Notes under the pieces: model-generated
What the model was told of the DNA's origin: nothing
The model's input: only the letters and a program-made list of their open reading frames with translations
The model's database searches: none
DNA from: DATAEE01 sp036257535
GTDB taxonomy: Bacteria > Acidobacteriota > Vicinamibacteria > Vicinamibacterales > 2-12-FULL-66-21
Assembly (NCBI GenBank): GCA_036257535.1
Contig: DATAFJ010000148.1
Span: 7,042-71,041 of the forward strand
Direction of reading: 5' to 3'
DNA: 64,000 nucleotides
Translations under genes and position numbers: made by a program
Shown: in pieces, positions 62,455-64,000 of the stretch
How the letters are laid out: each line of letters opens with the position of its first letter
Numbering within the stretch: position 1 is the stretch's first letter

Positions 62455-63815
62455 CGCTCTCCTGCCGCAGCCTGCTTCAATTCGATCAGGACGCCATGCG
62501 CGCTGGATGGATGGACGAACGCGACGAGCGACCCATGTGCCCCGGGGCGGGGCCGTTCGTCGATCAGGCGCACGCCCTTCTCTTTCAGACGGGCCAGGGC
62601 CGCTTCGAGGTCGTCGACGCGGAGCGTCACGTGGTGCAGCCCGGGCCCCCGCTTGTCGAGGTATTTCGCGATCGGCGAGTCAGGGGCGGTCGCTTCGAGC
62701 AGCTCGAGCGCCGAGCCGCCCGCCGGGATGAAGTGCGCGCGCACGCGCTGGGACGAGACCTCTTCGGGAGCGTCGATCTCGAGGCCCAGGGCATCGCGAT
62801 AGAAAGCGGCAGCGGCCGCGAGATCGCTGACGGCGATGCCTATGTGGTCAACGGCGACGCTGCTCTCCGGGCGGCTGCCGGCGTTCAACGCCCGGTCCAG
62901 AATGCCCTTTGCCGCTGAGTAGGGATCGAGCGTCCGCTCCGAGATCTGAGTCAAGACCTGGTCGAATTCACCAGGCGCGAGAACAGCGCGCTCCACATGC
63001 TGAAGGAACCGCGTGCCGATGAGCTCGCGCAGCCGGAACTCCGCGCGCGCGCGCCTCCGCTCGCCAAGCGTGTCCTTCGTGTGCGCCCGGAATCGCTCGA
63101 TCGCCTCGAGAAGCCCCGTGATGCCCTTCGACGCCGTCGCCTCGGTCTTGACGACCGGAGGCCGCCAGGCGCCGGCGGGGTACGTCTGGAGCGACAGCAT
63201 CGCTTCGATCGACGCAACCGTCCGGTCGGCCCCTTCGCGGTCAGCCTTGTTGACGACGAAGATATCGGCGATCTCCATCAGCCCCGCCTTGAGCGCCTGC
63301 ACCTCGTCTCCGGTGCCCGGCACCATGACGACGATCGAGATGTCGGCGGTGCGGACGATATCGACTTCATCCTGGCCGACGCCGACCGTTTCGATGAGGA
63401 CGTAATCCTTGCGGGCGGCGTCAAGGACGATGGCGGCATCGCCGGTCGCGCTCGCGAGCCCACCGAGGTGGCCGCGGGTCGCCATGCTGCGGATGAAGAC
63501 GCCGGCGTCTCCGGCATGCGCCTGCATGCGCACACGGTCGCCCAGGATGGCGCCGCCGCTGAACGGACTCGTCGGGTCTACGGCGAGAATGCCGACCGTC
63601 CGATCAGCCGCACGGAGCGATGCCGTCAGACGATCCACGAGCGTGCTCTTTCCGGCACCCGGCGGACCGGTCACGCCGACCAGATACGCACGCCCTGTAT
63701 GCGAAAAGAGATCGCGGATGAGCGATGCCGCGTCGGGAGCCTCGTTCTCGATGAGCGAGATGGCCCGCGCGACCGCGCGTGCGTCCCCCGCCAGCACCTG
63801 TCCGGCCAGCGCCAC
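62451..63815 (-). CDS. Fused MeaB GTPase and methylmalonyl-CoA epimerase
   Basis: 454 residues. Residues about 1-310 are MeaB/ArgK, the G-protein chaperone that protects and reloads B12-dependent methylmalonyl-CoA mutase: P-loop TGPPGAGKST (49-58), DPTSPFSGGAILGDRVRM, IETVGVGQDEVDI, and VNKADREGADR. Residues about 320-454 are a full VOC-fold methylmalonyl-CoA epimerase (VDHIGIAVSDLAAAAAFYRD, GPGLHHVTLRVDDLEAAL, with metal-binding His and Glu). Both normally are separate proteins in propionyl-CoA metabolism. Start GTG 63815, 4 bp after the acyl-CoA dehydrogenase stop. No mutase gene is in the window. Confidence 0.9.
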   Translation of the reverse strand: MALAGQVLAGDARAVARAISLIENEAPDAASLIRDLFSHTGRAYLVGVTGPPGAGKSTLVDRLTASLRAADRTVGILAVDPTSPFSGGAILGDRVRMQAHAGDAGVFIRSMATRGHLGGLASATGDAAIVLDAARKDYVLIETVGVGQDEVDIVRTADISIVVMVPGTGDEVQALKAGLMEIADIFVVNKADREGADRTVASIEAMLSLQTYPAGAWRPPVVKTEATASKGITGLLEAIERFRAHTKDTLGERRRARAEFRLRELIGTRFLQHVERAVLAPGEFDQVLTQISERTLDPYSAAKGILDRALNAGSRPESSVAVDHIGIAVSDLAAAAAFYRDALGLEIDAPEEVSSQRVRAHFIPAGGSALELLEATAPDSPIAKYLDKRGPGLHHVTLRVDDLEAALARLKEKGVRLIDERPRPGAHGSLVAFVHPSSAHGVLIELKQAAAGER

Positions 63816-63819
63816 GCGC

Positions 63820-64000
63820 TCAGTTCCCCAGGAGCTGCCGCGCGATGACGAGCCGTTGAATCTCGCTCGTCCCCTCGCCGATGGTGGTGAGCTTCACGTC
63901 ACGGAAGTACTTCTCGGCCGGATAGTCCTTGACGAAGCCGTAGCCGCCGAAGATCTGCACCGCGTCCTCGGCGGCGCGGACCGCGATCTCGCTCGCAAAC
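63820..64000 (-). CDS. Acyl-CoA dehydrogenase, C-terminal end (5' part outside window)
   Basis: The last 59 or so residues of an acyl-CoA dehydrogenase: EIAVRAAEDAVQIFGGYGFVKDYPAEKYFRDVKLTTIGEGTSEIQRLVIARQLLG, the C-terminal helical domain with FAD-contacting QIFGG and GEGTSEIQR. This wording fits short or branched-chain acyl-CoA dehydrogenases. It continues past position 64000. The MeaB-epimerase start is 4 bp downstream, placing both in one operon for breakdown of branched or odd-chain acyl groups to methylmalonyl-CoA. Confidence 0.88.
   Translation of the reverse strand, partial: FASEIAVRAAEDAVQIFGGYGFVKDYPAEKYFRDVKLTTIGEGTSEIQRLVIARQLLGN

Overview
The window is one dense, high-GC bacterial chromosome segment with about 60 protein genes and no rRNA, tRNA or CRISPR that I can see. 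Several family-level signs point to Acidobacteriota, probably the Vicinamibacteria: two large two-domain MacB-type orphan permeases (one directly behind a PadR regulator), a VWFA-related secreted protein, a CarboxypepD_reg TonB-dependent receptor, DUF6677, DUF2085 and DUF3500 proteins, and many secreted peptidases and amidohydrolases. This is inference from gene content, not from a phylogenetic marker.

Layout. (1) 1-11424: a plant-polysaccharide block. A minus-strand operon holds an SDR dehydrogenase, a U32-like TIM-barrel protein and an alpha-ketoglutaric-semialdehyde-type aldehyde dehydrogenase cut by the window edge. Next to it are a secreted aldose epimerase, an aldo/keto reductase, a GH127 and a GH146-like enzyme with cysteine/zinc-type active sites, and a beta-propeller phytase. 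Together they suggest release and non-phosphorylative oxidation of L-arabinose or related sugars. (2) 11515-19943: an M1-M24-M24 secreted peptidase operon, then a PadR-permease operon with a clear operator/promoter, then a carboxypeptidase-regulatory/cupin protein. (3) 20030-24602: a TonB receptor that has lost its C-terminal barrel and reads in frame into an HtrA-like protein lacking all three catalytic residues, then a short LuxR-type regulator. (4) 24605-31553: a DHDPS-family/SDR pair, a TauE/SafE permease, a secreted amidohydrolase, small membrane proteins and a large secreted protein. (5) 31585-45127: the second orphan permease, a J-domain protein, an outer-membrane barrel, GNAT, DUF885, DUF3500, zinc ribbon, DUF4097 and AlkB proteins, an acyltransferase with a truncated ligase front end, and a second amidohydrolase paralogue. 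(6) 45215-50981: a secreted kinase-fold-like protein, an sdhCAB operon resembling mycobacterial Sdh1, and a receiver/HATPase protein. (7) 50986-58604: M48 protease, LolD/LolC, then lysS-nusB-ribH-enoyl-CoA hydratase and small membrane proteins, including a 56-residue gene. (8) 58632-64000: VWA protein, PfkB kinase, MTA phosphorylase, metallo-beta-lactamase, a MeaB GTPase fused to methylmalonyl-CoA epimerase, and an acyl-CoA dehydrogenase cut by the window edge.

The strongest unexplained signal is between the genes. Intercistronic gaps carry short tandem arrays with a unit of 7 bp (or 10 bp), each array with a different unit sequence, often touching a stop or start codon. Two arrays with GAAGTNN units share the same internal architecture, including the same 4-nt interruption. 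Other gaps hold WTCCGCGG-type repeats or small AGGCCT palindromes. A second theme is that many lone genes have a -10-like hexamer 5-10 nt before the start codon, which fits leaderless transcription.
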